A stretch of 64,000 bases of DNA from Eulemur rufifrons (taxonomy: Eukaryota; Chordata; Mammalia; Primates; Lemuridae): assembly GCF_041146395.1 (NCBI RefSeq), contig NC_090997.1, positions 31,971,501-32,035,500 on the forward strand, written 5' to 3'. Below, piece after piece: positions 36,066-48,109 of the stretch (positions within the stretch are counted from its first letter, which is position 1; each line of letters opens with the position of its first letter). A model generated the notes under the pieces. That model was not told where the DNA came from. It was given only the letters and a program-made list of their open reading frames with translations, and did not search any database. Both the position numbers and the translations under genes were made by a program.

Positions 36066-36262
36066 CTACTGTTCAATGCAACTTTCTGTAGTGATAGAAG
36101 TGTACTGTAATCTGTGCCGCCCAACATGGTATCTACTAGCTACATATGAGTATTATGCACTTGAATGTAGCTAGTGACTGAAGAGCTAAACTTTTTTAAA
36201 ATGTCAATTAATTTAATTTTAATTTAAATTGTGATGTGTGGCTACCATTTTGAACAGCACAA
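36066..36262. mobile_element. hAT-Charlie-type short element
   Basis: Starts CTGTTCAATGCAACTTTCTG and ends TTGAACAGCAC (inverted ends), with CAACATGGTATCTACTAGCT and ACTTGAATGTAGCTAGTGAC inside, a familiar mammalian hAT MITE pattern. Confidence 0.65.
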
Positions 36263-36284
36263 CCTGATCACTTAATACTCAAGG

Positions 36285-36620
36285 AGTTGGGGTCAAACTG
36301 ATGAGGTTCAAACTCTGGTTTCACCACATATTCTGTTATTCTTCTCTCCTCTGTTGTTGGGTTGATGTCAAGATTTAATGTGTTATGATTATTTGCTATA
36401 TAAATCTTAGCAATGATTATTATTATTATATCCCAGTTATACAATTTACCAGCCACATGGTCAAGTTACCTAAACATCACAGAACCAATTTCATTTACTA
36501 ATAATACTAAACTATGGGGTAGTTGTGAGAATTAAATGAAATAATGTGTTAAATTGCTTAGCACACACCCATCACATGGAAGAACTCAATACATGTGAGA
36601 TGTTATTATTAAATTATTAA
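36285..36620 (+). repeat. MIR SINE, apparently interrupted
   Basis: GAGGTTCAAACTCTGGTTTC (MIR) is followed by about 100 bases that do not fit, then MIR resumes at CAGCCACATGGTCAAGTTAC, GTAGTTGTGAGAATTAAATG and a TATTATT tail. Confidence 0.55.
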
Positions 36621-39600
36621 AACAATATTTGAACAAGAGAAATTTTTTAACTTGCAGGAAGTACTTGGGGAAAACAGGGTAAGGTTGTAATAATTATTGA
36701 GCCAATAGCACTGAGTCAAACCAAATTTGTTCACCAGCAAAATTTAAGATTTTTTAAACCCAGAGTGATTTCACCAAGATTTATAGAACACATGGGATTC
36801 ATCTTAACACAGTCTGCCAACTTTTCTTTTCCCAAGCTGTAGCCTTATTACAAAAAAAAAAAAAAAACTTTATAAATATGTATTCACCTTGTCTTTTCTA
36901 GTATGCTGTCACTCTCTCCTTATTTTCATACCTGGTAGCACAGGAAAGTTACGTAGAACAAATATATGTCTGCAGGAAATCCTGTTTCCAATTATTTCAA
37001 GATGTGCAGAGCCCATCAATGACACATTCAGCTCTGAAAACAACATATTTATAGCCACAATTTTACACATTTTAAAAGATTTCTTAATGTGAAATTCAAA
37101 TCAACCAGTAACTCCCACATACATATTAACTCCTTTTCTATTTATATCTTAAATGCAGCCCCAAAAGATAAAGCATCTAGAATCTAAGAGTTCGGAGAAT
37201 TATTTTTTTAACACTTTGGAAAAATGTTTCTGCAAATTGACAGCAATTCATGAAGTCTGAGAAGTCTGAATTGGACCACTGTTGGTTGTGGCTTAAAACG
37301 GTTTTATTTTATAAATGGACCTAGTGTGCTCCTCTCATCATTTTTCTGGCATCTCAATAGTAGACAAGGAAAGTTCTTGTTTTTCCAGCAATGTCTGCTT
37401 GGTAAAGTCTAAGTAGGTCAGGGCAAGAAGCAAAAAGCATTTCTTTCAGTGAAAAATTAAAAACTCAGAACCTCTTTTATATTTAAAGCTGCTTTCACTG
37501 TACAGTTGCCTAAAAGCAAACAAGTAGCAGGCCCCTTGCTCCCAGATGCCTGCTCACAGATCCTAAAGAGAAAACAAAACTTCAGGGTTCAAACTGCAAA
37601 TTTTCTGGAATATTTTGTTCTAAATTGCCAATGGGATATGAACGACATGGCGAATTATAGTTATAGTAATACTTTTACCACGGCTGCCAATGAGCAGCCA
37701 CTCTTTAATGAGCCGTTAGTTCTAATTAATAGTCCACTTCTGGCAGAGAAGGTCATGAATGTGGCTTTGTGTAATTTTCAAGTACAGATTGGAGTAAGAG
37801 TAGGGCATCTGAAAAAGAAAGAAGGAACTAAATAGGATGATTGGAATTAGATTTAGAGACAGCAGGAAGATGATCGGTTTCCAATTTTCCCAAATCCTCA
37901 CAAATTGGATTATAGCGTCTGGAACTGTCAGGAGGGCACAGATTACATTTGTGCCGTGCCCTTTTGCAAGAGATAATGCTTCTGCTGATCTGAACTTTCA
38001 ATTAATGGCAGTATCCGATGATAAAGGTTTTGATAGCGACATTTAAACACTTTATTATGCTAACATGTATAACCCAGATGGTAAGTGGGATCTCCCCATT
38101 CCTTCAAGTTCTAGATAAATTTGCCCTGGACTGTGTAAGTCCAAAGCTTATCCTAGGACTTTGCTGATTTCCACATCCACGAATGTGTCTTTACTTCACT
38201 AGGCATTGATTTTAACCAAAAATATAAACATTGGATCAATTTCCACCACCCCAAAAAAAGTCCACTCAAAGAGAACATTCATGTGATTAGTAGAACTGAC
38301 TGAAGTTTCAGTGGCGGGGGCACCTATGAGAAAAGTCACCTCTCACATCATTCCACAAACAACTTAAAACATCTATTAATATCATTACTTTCCTGTGTTC
38401 TCAAGTCGTCTCTGACTCCTGCTATCAGGCAAGGTGGGCCTCTGGGCCGGAGGTGACTAGGGGACACACAAAAAAGAGGACCCTGCCACAGGCTGAGCAG
38501 CAGATGGCAAGTGGCACCAGGTGAGACTGTTTGACACCAACAGAGCTCTAAACAGTGCTCATGAGTCTTAAACCTCTGAAGCCTGTGCCTTACATTTCCC
38601 TCGCCTTGGAGTATGGGCCCAGACTTTTTGTGGCATAGGATTGCAAATGTAGGTACACCACCCCTTGGGAATGATATGAAATAAGATTAAACAGCATATG
38701 TTTAGGTAAGCCAGGAGACACACTCTCCCCCACTCCCCTGACCCATTCCACAATGTCCCAGATGATCATGGCATAATGAAAAAAGTCACTTCCATATAAG
38801 ACTAAATGGTGTTCTGGGGTGGGGTTCAAATGCAATCCTCCAAGAAGTCAATGCCGGCACATACAAGTATTAACTACTGCATCTACAGGAAAGACATAAA
38901 TGAGAAAAATGGCCAACACATGCACACACACACAGAGCTCTATACGGCAGAGGGTGGGAGGGGGAGAATGGTAAGAAATTAACCAGAAAAACTACCTGAC
39001 CATGATCTTTTTTTCACCACCAGAAAAAAAGAGAAAAAGAAAAGAAACCTTTCAGTTATTACTGTGGCCTAAGGCCAATTTCTTGATAATTGAAATGAAT
39101 TTTTTAAATTTAAGATTAAGCTTCCCGGTTAAGCATGTTGTATGAACTACTAGATACTGGCTTGTTTCAAATTCTTAATTACTTTTATTTTCCCCTCTGG
39201 GAGGGATTTGGAAAGAATCCCATTTAGAAAGTAAGCCATCAAGGCAGGAAAAGAATTATTAACACACTAACGTCAGTATGTATACTTAAGAGAGCCTTAT
39301 AACCTTGATTTAGGTGCTAAGCTAAATATGGTATCTCATCATATTTCTGCACTTGTGAGCCAACACCACAGAAAAGCAAACTGAAATGAATGAAGTTCTT
39401 TGATTAATTTTCTAGTACAAGCAGTTTGAATATCACACTGCAAAGTAATTTAAATTAGAGCAGATGGTAATGGCAGCGTCCCTAAATAGATTCCTACATA
39501 CTCTTCCAGGATTAAGAAGTCTCTTCTTTAAGTATCATGGCCCATCTTAATGTGATCTGCTTGTTGATGTCTGCCCCTCCTGGGGAGCTGCTAGGTTGGC

Positions 39601-39946
39601 GAAAGGAAGCCACCATCTCTTTCTGCTCTCACAGTCAAACTCCTGATCAGACTTGTTCATGATGACTAAAGATAGAGGCATTTTTTTTTTTAACTTGGGC
39701 TTCTTTGCTGCTTAAGTTTACCTTCCTGGCATTCATTATTCAAACCAGAAAGACCTTTCTGGATTTGTCAGGCCGCTGAGCAGTTGCTCAGTACTCCCAG
39801 ACGCCAGCCTAGGTAATTACTGCGAAACCTGAGGGCCTTAAACTACTGACTGCTTTCCAATTTCCTTTGGCTCCCAAGGGCTATTTTCTCTTCACTTTCC
39901 ACCTCTTTCTTGTTCTTAGCGATGACTTGAGAGATTGGTGGGATTA
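36621..39946. other. Intergenic, unique-looking
   Basis: No interspersed repeat recognised except simple A runs (36849-36865). Includes the 37.5-38.05 kb stretch discussed as a possible conserved element. No coding gene supported. Confidence 0.45.
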
Positions 39947-39951
39947 TATTC

Positions 39952-40611
39952 TGTGGTAGGCAGACTAACGATCCCCCAAAGATTTCTGCACCCTCATCTC
40001 CAGAACCTGTGAATATTTGATTACGTGGCAAAAGAGACTTTGAAAATGTGATAAAGGTTATGGATCCTGTAATAGAGAGGTTATCCTGGATTATCAAAGT
40101 AGGCCCAGACTAATCATTTGAGCACTTAAAAGCAGAGAAATTTCTCCAGCTGGAGTCAGTCAGAGAGCTGCAATAGAAGGTAACAGAGGCAGAAGAGATA
40201 AGGCAGAAGAGGGGGTTGGGGAGATTCAAAACCTGAGAAGGGCTTGACCCGCCACTGCTGGCTTTGCAGGCAGAGGGAGCTATGAGCGAAGGAACTCAGA
40301 GAGCCCCTAGCTGCTGAGAACACCCCTGGGCAACAAACAGTGAGGAGACGGAAACCTCTATCCTTCAACAACACGGAACTAAATTCTACCAACAAACGGC
40401 TTGAATCAACCTGGAACTGAATGCTTTCCCTACCCCTCCATGGGCCTCCAGGTAAGATCTAGGTCACGCAACACCTGGATTTCAGCCTTGTGGCACCCAG
40501 AGAAGAGAAGCCAGCTAAGCCTACCAGACTTTTTTTTACCTACATAACTATGAAAAATAAATTTGTGTTGTTTGTGGAAATTTATTTACAGCAGCAATAG
40601 AAAACGCATAC
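39952..40611 (+). repeat. 5' LTR of the MaLR element
   Basis: Begins TGTGGTAGGCAGACTAACG; contains GAACCTGTGAATATTTGATT and TTATCCTGGATTATC; ends with AATAAATTTGTGTTGTTTG and CAGCAGCAATAGAAAACGC. MLT-type LTR; subfamily not assigned. Confidence 0.8.
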
Positions 40612-42343
40612 TGATTCTGTTACCAGGAGTGGGGCGCTGCCGTAACAAATACCTAAACATGTGGAAGTAGCTTTGGAATCAAGCAGTGGATGGTGATAAT
40701 AAGAATGTTGAGGAGCGTTATAGAAAAATCCTAGATTAGCTTTAACAGGTGATTCGTAGAAATGCAGACTTCGACACTGCTTCTGGTGAGGTTTGAGAAG
40801 AAAATGAGAAACACAGTATTGGAAACTGCAGGAAGGAGAATCTCTGTTATAAAGGGGCAGAAAACTTGGAGACATTGTGTCCTGTAGTTATCTTGAAGGC
40901 AGAACTTATAAGCGGCAAACCTGGTGATTTAGCTGAGGAAATTTCCAAGCAATATATTGGAGGTGTGAACTGGTTTTTGTTGCTGCTTGTAGTAAAATAC
41001 AAGATGAGAGAGCGAAATTGAGGGAAGAACTTTTAAAAAGGAACGGGTACTTGATGATTTGAGAAATTCTACACCTATATAAATGGAAAAAGAATAAAAT
41101 TAAGAGATTTACAGTTGAGAAGGCAGGTTATGAACTCAGGGTGTGACTATGCAACCTTTTGCTAATGCCTTAGAAAACTCAAAAGGCCATAATATTAAGT
41201 TACACAAAAGGCTACTTAAAGAGATGAAAGGTGTGACTCATTGATCTCCTCAGCCATCTCTGCCGAAGCCATAAATAGAGATGGGATTATCTAGGAAAGA
41301 TCTGTATGTAAGGCAAATCCCCATGAAATACATGGGAGGCCCGTAAAATTCTTGAGAATATTAAGACAGTAGCAACGCTGCCAGCTAAGATTGAAAGAGG
41401 CAAAGACAGTACAAAATTTTAAAAGGCTGTTCAAAATTTTGGTCGGTCCACCAAAATTCTACCTGCAGGAAACAGGCTGCTATAGTCTGAACATTTGTAT
41501 CCCCTCCAAATTCGTATGTTCAAATCCTAACCCGCAAGGTTATGGTGTTAGATGGTGGGGTCTTTGGGGAGGTGATTAGGTCCTGAGGGCAGAACCCTCA
41601 TGAATGGGATTAATGCCCTTGTAAAAGAGGCCCCAGAGAGCTGCCCTGCCCTTTCACCGTGTGAGATGTAAGAACGGGCCTTCACCAGACACCAAATCTT
41701 CTGGTTCCTTGATCTTGAACTTCCCAGGCTCCAGAACTATAAGGGGAAAAAAAAAGTCTTCATTAAATAGTTTATAAGCTGTCGAGTTTATGGTATTTTT
41801 GTTATAGCAGCCTGTACGGACTAAGATACAGGCTGATAAAACTACTCAGCTGCCATCCTGTGCTACCTTTCTGCAATAAGGAAGCATGACTCAGAGGAGA
41901 GAACCAAGAGCACTGAGGATGGAGCCAGGAGCCACAGAAGATTTTGCTTTTTTTCCCCCCCAGGCTTTGAAATCTAATGGAGTTTGCCTGTCTATATTTC
42001 AAAATTGCTTGGAACCCGTGACTCCTTTTATCCTTCATTTTCTCCCTTTCTGTACCAGAATGTCTACACGTGTTATTCTATGCCTATCACACCACCGTAT
42101 GTTTGGAGCAGATAACTTGTTCCTTTTAGTTTTGAGGACTGAGAGGAATTGTGCCCCAGGAAGGGTTACACCTAGAGTCCTACCTATACATAATTTAGAT
42201 TATTTAGGTGATTAGATTTGAAAGACTTTAGAGTTGGTAAAATTGAGATGAGATTTTGAACTTAAATTGATGCTGTAATGGGATGAGATTTGGGAGGACT
42301 CGTTTGATAAGTGTCTTTTGCATATGGGATGGATATGAATCTT
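40612..42343 (+). repeat. MaLR internal region (non-coding), interrupted by a solo LTR
   Basis: Resembles the internal sequence shared by MaLRs: CAGGAGTGGGGCGCTGC, ACATGTGGAAGTAGCTTTGG, TGCTTCTGGTGAGGT at the start, and TGAACTTAAATTGATGCTG near the end. About 1.38 kb once the nested LTR is subtracted. Confidence 0.75.
41478..41828 (+). repeat. Nested solo LTR (MST-type MaLR), target duplication CAGGC
   Basis: A 351-bp LTR starting TGCTATAGTCTGAACATTTG with TGATTAGGTCCTGAGGGC, CCTCATGAATGGGATTAATG, TTCACCAGACACCAAATC and ending GGACTAAGATA. CAGGC is found on both sides (41473-41477 and 41829-41833), so this is a complete solo LTR inserted into the older element. Confidence 0.9.
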
Positions 42344-43011
42344 TGAGGGCCAAAATAATGATACTCCCCTCCCCCCACAAAGATTTCCATGTCCTAATTT
42401 CCAGAATAATGTTACTTTGGATGGCAAAATGGAAGGGACTTCACCAATGTGATTATGGTTACGGACATTAAACTAGGGATATTATCCTGGACTATTCAAG
42501 TGGGCCCAATATAGTCACTTGAGTCCCTAAAAATAGGAGAGGAAATCAGAAGAGTTATTCACAGAAAAGCATCAGTAAAAAGACAGAAACATGAAACAAA
42601 AGGATTGTTTAGAGAGATCCTAAGCATGGGAAGCACTGGACCTACAACTATTGTCAGCTTTAAATATGAAGAAAGAGGTCCACAAGCCAGAGAATGCAGG
42701 TAGGCTGTATAAGCAGAGAACAACAGCCTCCTACCCACCCCCCAGCCAAAAACCGACAAGGAAATGAGAATCTCACTCCTACAATCACATGGAATTGAAT
42801 TCTGGCAACATCCTGAAGGAGACCGGAGGTAGATTTTCCTTCAGTACTTCCAGGTAAAATCTCAGGCTAGCCAACTACTTGATTTCAGGCATGTGGTGCC
42901 CTGAGCCTACCAGACTTCTGACCTATATAAACTGCAAAATCATAAGTTTATGTTATTTTAAGCTGTTAAGTTTGTGATAGTTTGTTATGGCAGCAATAAG
43001 CAACTAATACA
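42344..43011 (+). repeat. 3' LTR of the MaLR element
   Basis: Related to the 5' LTR: CACAAAGATTTCCATGTCC, TTATCCTGGACTATTCAAGT, GAGCCTACCAGACTTCTG, AGCAATAAGCAACTAATACA. Starts at a TG and ends in CA before TATTC. Confidence 0.8.
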
Positions 43012-43255
43012 TATTCACTTACACAGGTTAACATTATTAAAAGGATTTGATCCTCTCTCTTTCTGATAGTATGATAATAATAATCCCCTACCTTCGTGTA
43101 AATTATAATCAAAAGATCACTCTAAATGACTTTGTCTTTCACAGAAGTAATTTCGAAAATTTATTTTGTGCCTTTTGCTGAAAGCTGGAATGGTCTCTAT
43201 TATTTGCTACTCTTTTTAGGATAATCAGTTCACAGATTCAAGATCTAAAATGTAC

Positions 43256-43863
43256 CCGAATGTTTATAGCAGCACAATTCACAATAGCAAAGATGTGGAA
43301 ACAACCCAAGTGCCCATCAATACATGATTGGATTAGTAAGCTGTGGTATATGTATACCATGGAATATTACTCAGCTATAAGGAATGATGAAGATACGACA
43401 TCTCTATGGTTCTCCTGGAGAGAGTTGGAACCCATTATATTAAGTGAAGTATCCCAAGAATGGAAAAACAAGCATCACATGTACTCACCAGAAAATTGGT
43501 TTCCCTGATCATCACCTAAATACAAATCTGGGAACGACACCAATTGGATATCAGACTGAGGTGGGGGGTGGGGGAGGGGATGGGGGTATGCCTACACAAT
43601 GAGTGCATTGCGCACCGTTTGGGGAGTGGTAACACTTGAAGGTGCTGACTCGGGAAGGGGGGGTGGGGAAGGGAGGGATATATACCTACACGATGGGTGC
43701 AAGGCGCACGACCTGGGGAACAGACACGCCTGGAGCTCTGACTTGGGGGAAAAGGCAGTACAGGAGCAACGTATGTAACCTGCAATTCTGTATCCCCCAT
43801 AACAAGATGAAATTTAAAAAAAAAATAAAAAAATAAAAAATAAAAAAATAAAAAGAAATAAAA
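43256..43863 (+). mobile_element. 5'-truncated L1 (end of ORF2 plus 3' UTR)
   Basis: The 16-base sequence AAGATCTAAAATGTAC flanks the insert at 43240-43255 and 43864-43879, a perfect target-site duplication. The insert starts in the last part of L1 ORF2: an open stretch 43260-43508 carries the MEYYSAI-type and ILSEVSQEW-type motifs of the L1 C-terminus. It continues into a G-rich 3' UTR and an A-rich tail from about 43813. The intact duplication suggests a comparatively young, lineage-level insertion. Confidence 0.93.
43587..43745 (+). repeat. 94-base internal duplication in the L1 3' UTR with G-rich tracts
   Basis: TATGCCTACACAATGAGTGC (43587) and TATACCTACACGATGGGTGC (43681) start two related units. 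Each is preceded by a G-rich run (43560-43586 and 43652-43678) and followed by GCGCAC and a GGGGA block. Confidence 0.8.
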
Positions 43864-43879
43864 AAGATCTAAAATGTAC

Positions 43880-44422
43880 TTCTCCAAAATTGGCCAAATC
43901 ACAAGAGTGTAGTACTCTCACGAATTTCTCCCTTGAATCATAAGTGGTGAATTTGAGTTCCAGAAAATCAACGTGTTGTGCTGAAGGAGAGCTCTCAGCT
44001 AAATCAAGAGACCTGAATTCTAGTCTCAGCTCTGTCATCAAAGAGTCAGAAAGCCTCTCTGGAGAAAACCAATTAATCTCTCTGGATCACATTTGCTCCC
44101 TTTTTAGAATAATGGGGATAGAAATTCCACTTCATCCATGATGAAGTGTTGCTTGGTTGAAATCTGGAGGACTGGTAGCATTAATGAGGCAATTAAGGTG
44201 GGTGCATTTAAGGAGGAGATCGGTCTAGGAGGCTCAGCATGTCCTGCTTTATCCCACCTGCCACGACATTATTCTCCTGGTGAATTAGAAAAAGTGAAAA
44301 AGAAAAAAAGAAAAGAAAAACAGAGCAAAAACATGGTCTATAAATGTTTCTAGAAGAATGCACACCATTTGTTGGCAGTATTACATCTGGGGAAGGCTAA
44401 AGGGTGAGGGCTTAGAGAAGCT
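43880..44422. other. Intergenic, no feature recognised
   Basis: Unique-looking sequence with an A/G-rich stretch at 44288-44330. Confidence 0.4.
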
Positions 44423-44634
44423 TTAAGGAGTGGTGTTTAAAGGCATAGACTTTGTTGCCAAATCTCCTAAGTTTAAGTCTTGGCTCTGCCACTTACTAGC
44501 TGAGTGTTTTCTCTAGATCCCTCAGTTTCCTCCTCTGTAAAATGTGTGTGTGCATGCAGGTATTGCTTAGGACAGATCTTAGCATATAACATGCATTATA
44601 TAAATTAACAAGCACTATACAAATATTCATCATT
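44423..44634 (+). repeat. MIR SINE
   Basis: TTTAAAGGCATAGACTTTG, TTGGCTCTGCCACTTACTAG, CCTCAGTTTCCTCCTCTGTA, and a tail ending CATCATTATT match MIR over nearly full length. Confidence 0.85.
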
Positions 44635-44639
44635 ATTAT

Positions 44640-44966
44640 TGCTATGGAAAGAATTGTGTCCCCCCAAAATTTAGTTATTTGGAGATAAGGCCTTTGGGAG
44701 GTGATTAGGTTTATGAGGTAATGAGAGTGGGGCCCTAATGATGGGATTAGTGTCCATATAACAAGAGACACCTGAGATCTTGAGCGTATAGTGAGAAGGC
44801 AGATAGTGGTCTGCCAGGGAGAAAGAGAGCCCTCACCAGATTCTGACTATGCTGGCACCCTAATCTCAGACTTCTAGCCTCCACAACTGTGAAAAAAATA
44901 TATTTCTGTTGTTTAAGCCATCCAGTCTATGGTATTTTGTTATGGCCAAATACAATTGCTAAAATA
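44640..44966 (+). repeat. Solo LTR (MST/MLT1-type MaLR)
   Basis: Starts TGCTATGGAAAGAATTGTG; has TTGGGAGGTGATTAGGTTTA, TGATGGGATTAGTGTCC, CAGACTTCTAGCCTCCACAA, TTCTGTTGTTTAAGCCATC. ATTAT occurs on both sides (44635-44639, 44967-44971), but in an A/T-rich tail so this duplication is weaker evidence. It inserted into the 3' tail of the preceding MIR. Confidence 0.85.
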
Positions 44967-45383
44967 ATTATTAAGGAAAAATTTAGTTTTTGCTCTATAG
45001 CTTCTGTTTTAACTTTTGTATAATGAGAATATATTCATGTGTCCTTTATAATTTAAAATAAAGAAAATCAATCAAGAAAACAAAAGGTTGATAATTCATT
45101 TGGAATGATACCTTCAGTTATCTCTTCAACTTCAGAATTTGACCAATTGCAGGTTGAATGAGCTATCAATGAAAGACATCAACAGACAGTTTCGTCAATA
45201 CTTACTCCCCATTTGTAAGATGTATCATTGATCCACTTGTCAACTTTAAAGTGATGCCATTAACAAGTATTGCAGTTAAAAGATCCCTTAGAATAAATCA
45301 GAAATTCAGGAGAGTGTTAAAATGCTGCTCTTCTGATGACATTTAGATATACATAAATTTCAGCAATTACTTTAAAGCTGCAT

Positions 45384-45843
45384 TCCCCAACTCCAGGGCT
45401 GTGAACCAGTACTAGTCTCTGGCCTGTTAGGAACCTGGCTGCACAGCAGAAGGTGAGGGGTGGGCAAGCAAGTGAAGCTTCATTTGTATTTACAGCCACT
45501 CCCCATGGCTCACATCACCGCATAAGCTCCGTCTCCGGTCAGATAAGCGGAGGCATTAGATTCTCATAGGAGCTTGAATCCTCCTGTAAACTGAGCACGT
45601 GAGGGATCTAGGTTGAGCGCTCCTTATGAGAATCTAATCCCAGATTATCTGAGGCGGTGATGCTAGTGCTGGGGAGCAGCTGCAAATACAGATTATCATT
45701 AGCAGAGAGGTTTGACTCCACAATAAATGTAATGGGCTTTAATCATCCCAAAACCATCCTCCCTGCTCCCCACCCCGGGTCATTGGAAAAATTGTCTTCC
45801 ATAAAACCAGTCCCTGGTGCCAAAAAGGTTGGGACCACTGCTT
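45384..45843 (-). mobile_element. hAT-type fold-back DNA transposon relic
   Basis: The right end reads GGTTGGGACCACTG, complement of a CAGTGGTCCCAACC terminus; the left end CCCCAACTCCAGGGC is its degenerate partner. Inside are facing copies of ATTAGATTCTCATAGGAGC (near 45555) and CTCCTTATGAGAATCTAAT (near 45620). This matches a known class of mammalian hAT elements whose exact name I cannot give with confidence. Confidence 0.7.
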
Positions 45844-46284
45844 TAAAGGATGATTTTATGAAAAAGGAGAATTCATAAAATTCACAAAATTCAGACTTTG
45901 AGAATCATCTATGAAATTGCCAATATCTTAACACTTCTGAGAGACAATACTTAAAGGTGAATAAGTTGCCAAATTAAATATCTCTTTTAAAAGATCAACT
46001 GTATGCCTGTTATTAAAATATAATTAATGCTTCCTTGGAGCTTACAATTTAGTGGGTAAAACAGATATTAGTCAAATAATCAAACATACTGTGTATAATT
46101 AACTATAAACAATAATTTGGATTTTACTTTGTGTCCTCTCAGCACTATTTTTCAGTAGTACTTTTCAATAGTACTTTTTAGTTATTGCTATCAATCTCAC
46201 TTGCTTAGACTCTAAATTGGCCTTTCCATCCACTCCCTGTAGATTAAAAAATACACACGATACAGAAATTACAATATAAGGCAA
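45844..46284. other. Intergenic, no feature recognised
   Basis: A/T-rich unique-looking sequence. Confidence 0.4.
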
Positions 46285-46410
46285 AAATTTCTGGCCTGAA
46301 AATCAGTTGATTCCCAGCTCTGCCACTAACCAAGTGAATTTTCAAAGTTCTTTAAGCTCTGTAAGGCTGGGTGTTGCCATAGATATGCTTGTAGGGTTCT
46401 TTCAAATTTA
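46285..46410 (+). repeat. Possible MIR fragment
   Basis: GATTCCCAGCTCTGCCACTA and CTCTGTAAGGCTGGGTGTTG resemble MIR; short and diverged. Confidence 0.4.
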
Positions 46411-46529
46411 AAATCATACAATAAATATATTTCCAACCTAAACATTATTTTAGATCCCAACAATTTGCCATTTCATCACAAATAAAATCTGTGTCTCCCA
46501 AAAGGGAAAAGCGATTAAAAATGAATTAT

Positions 46530-46862
<333 letters not shown>

Positions 46863-46879
46863 ATGAATTATGTACAAAG

Positions 46880-48109
46880 AATTTATACCAATAAGTAAAA
46901 AAATTTATAAGAATGCATTAAACTTAGTTTTAAGAAACATATAATAAAGAATGTTCAGTATAATTATTAATGTACAAGTTTAGTTGTGGCAGGAAGGTTG
47001 GTTAAACTGTAGGATGTTGAAATCTTTTTCTCTGGAGATCTTTAAAAGCAAATCATATTCCCAAAAGCAGTGGGATAGCTTAAGAGAAGAGAGTTGAGAT
47101 GAAATACCAGGCACGTTTAGCCCTCTGAACATTATCAGAAGCACTTTCTTCATACCTAAAGCATTTTTCCGTAAAGGAAAAGTTGTTTTTAATTATCCAC
47201 AGACATATTAATACATTATTAAAACTCTATCTTTGAATCATAATTCATGTTCAAGACCCTAGAAGGTAAAAGTGTGGATGAGAATGTATGAGAATTTGAA
47301 AACTCCACTCAGGAGGTCATTGAGAGTACATTAAAAGGCATTTACTTTGTTTAGATGTAATGTACTTTGTTATTAGGGCTGATTCACACTCACTGCAATA
47401 CTCCAGGGAGATTAACCACATTAATCTAATTATGAGAGTTTCATAGCACTCTTAGCAGAAGGTTGTTCACCAAACATCAATTATTTTTAGAAGCTCTATC
47501 TTTGAATTTAATTTAAAATGTGATTAATTTCCCTTTTCGGTTATCTAAACTGAAGCAAAGGCATTGTTTAAGCTTATGCAAAGCCAAAAGAATAACTTTA
47601 TTAGTTTTTATTTCCTTATGTCACTTAAATTTTAACAATAAAATGTTACATACTTTTATTTATAACTGATGATGTTATTCTCTAAACTAACACAAGTTTC
47701 ATATTGGACAATCTTGAACTCAATAGGTACAAACTTAAAATGTTTTTATTTTTTTCCTAATCAGTACCTGCAAATATACTTTGGTCAAATCTCCCTTTCC
47801 TGACCCTTAACAATATGTTGGGCAGATCCCGTAACTTTCTGGTCACTTTGAATATTAAAACAATCCAATCCAATCTAGCCAGTTTAATATTTTAAATCTT
47901 ACACACTATTCAATCTGGTACCCATATCCTTGCCTTCCAAAGCACTGGCATCCTGAAGTGCATGGAGGTGCCCAGATCATGGTCTGTTCTTTCACTCCTT
48001 TAAAGAGATGAGAACAGAAAAATGATATCAAAGAAATGGGAACAGTGGCCAAGACCAAAACCAGTAGTGCTTGTCAAATATCCACGTGCTCCTCTACATT
48101 TCTCAGCCC
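46880..48109. other. Intergenic, unique-looking
   Basis: A/T-rich sequence without recognisable repeats or genes. Confidence 0.45.

Larger units (their letters stand above)
39952..43011 (+). mobile_element. MaLR retroelement with both LTRs and TATTC target duplication
   Basis: Two related LTRs (39952-40611 and 42344-43011) flank a non-coding internal region. The whole element is bounded by the same 5 bases, TATTC, at 39947-39951 and 43012-43016. Just inside the 5' LTR, near 40619-40635, ACCAGGAGTGGGG resembles a tRNA-Leu primer binding site as used by ERVL/MaLR elements. The LTRs have diverged strongly, so the insertion is old. No gag, pol or env reading frame is visible, as expected for MaLRs. 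A separate solo LTR is nested at 41478-41828. Confidence 0.85.
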
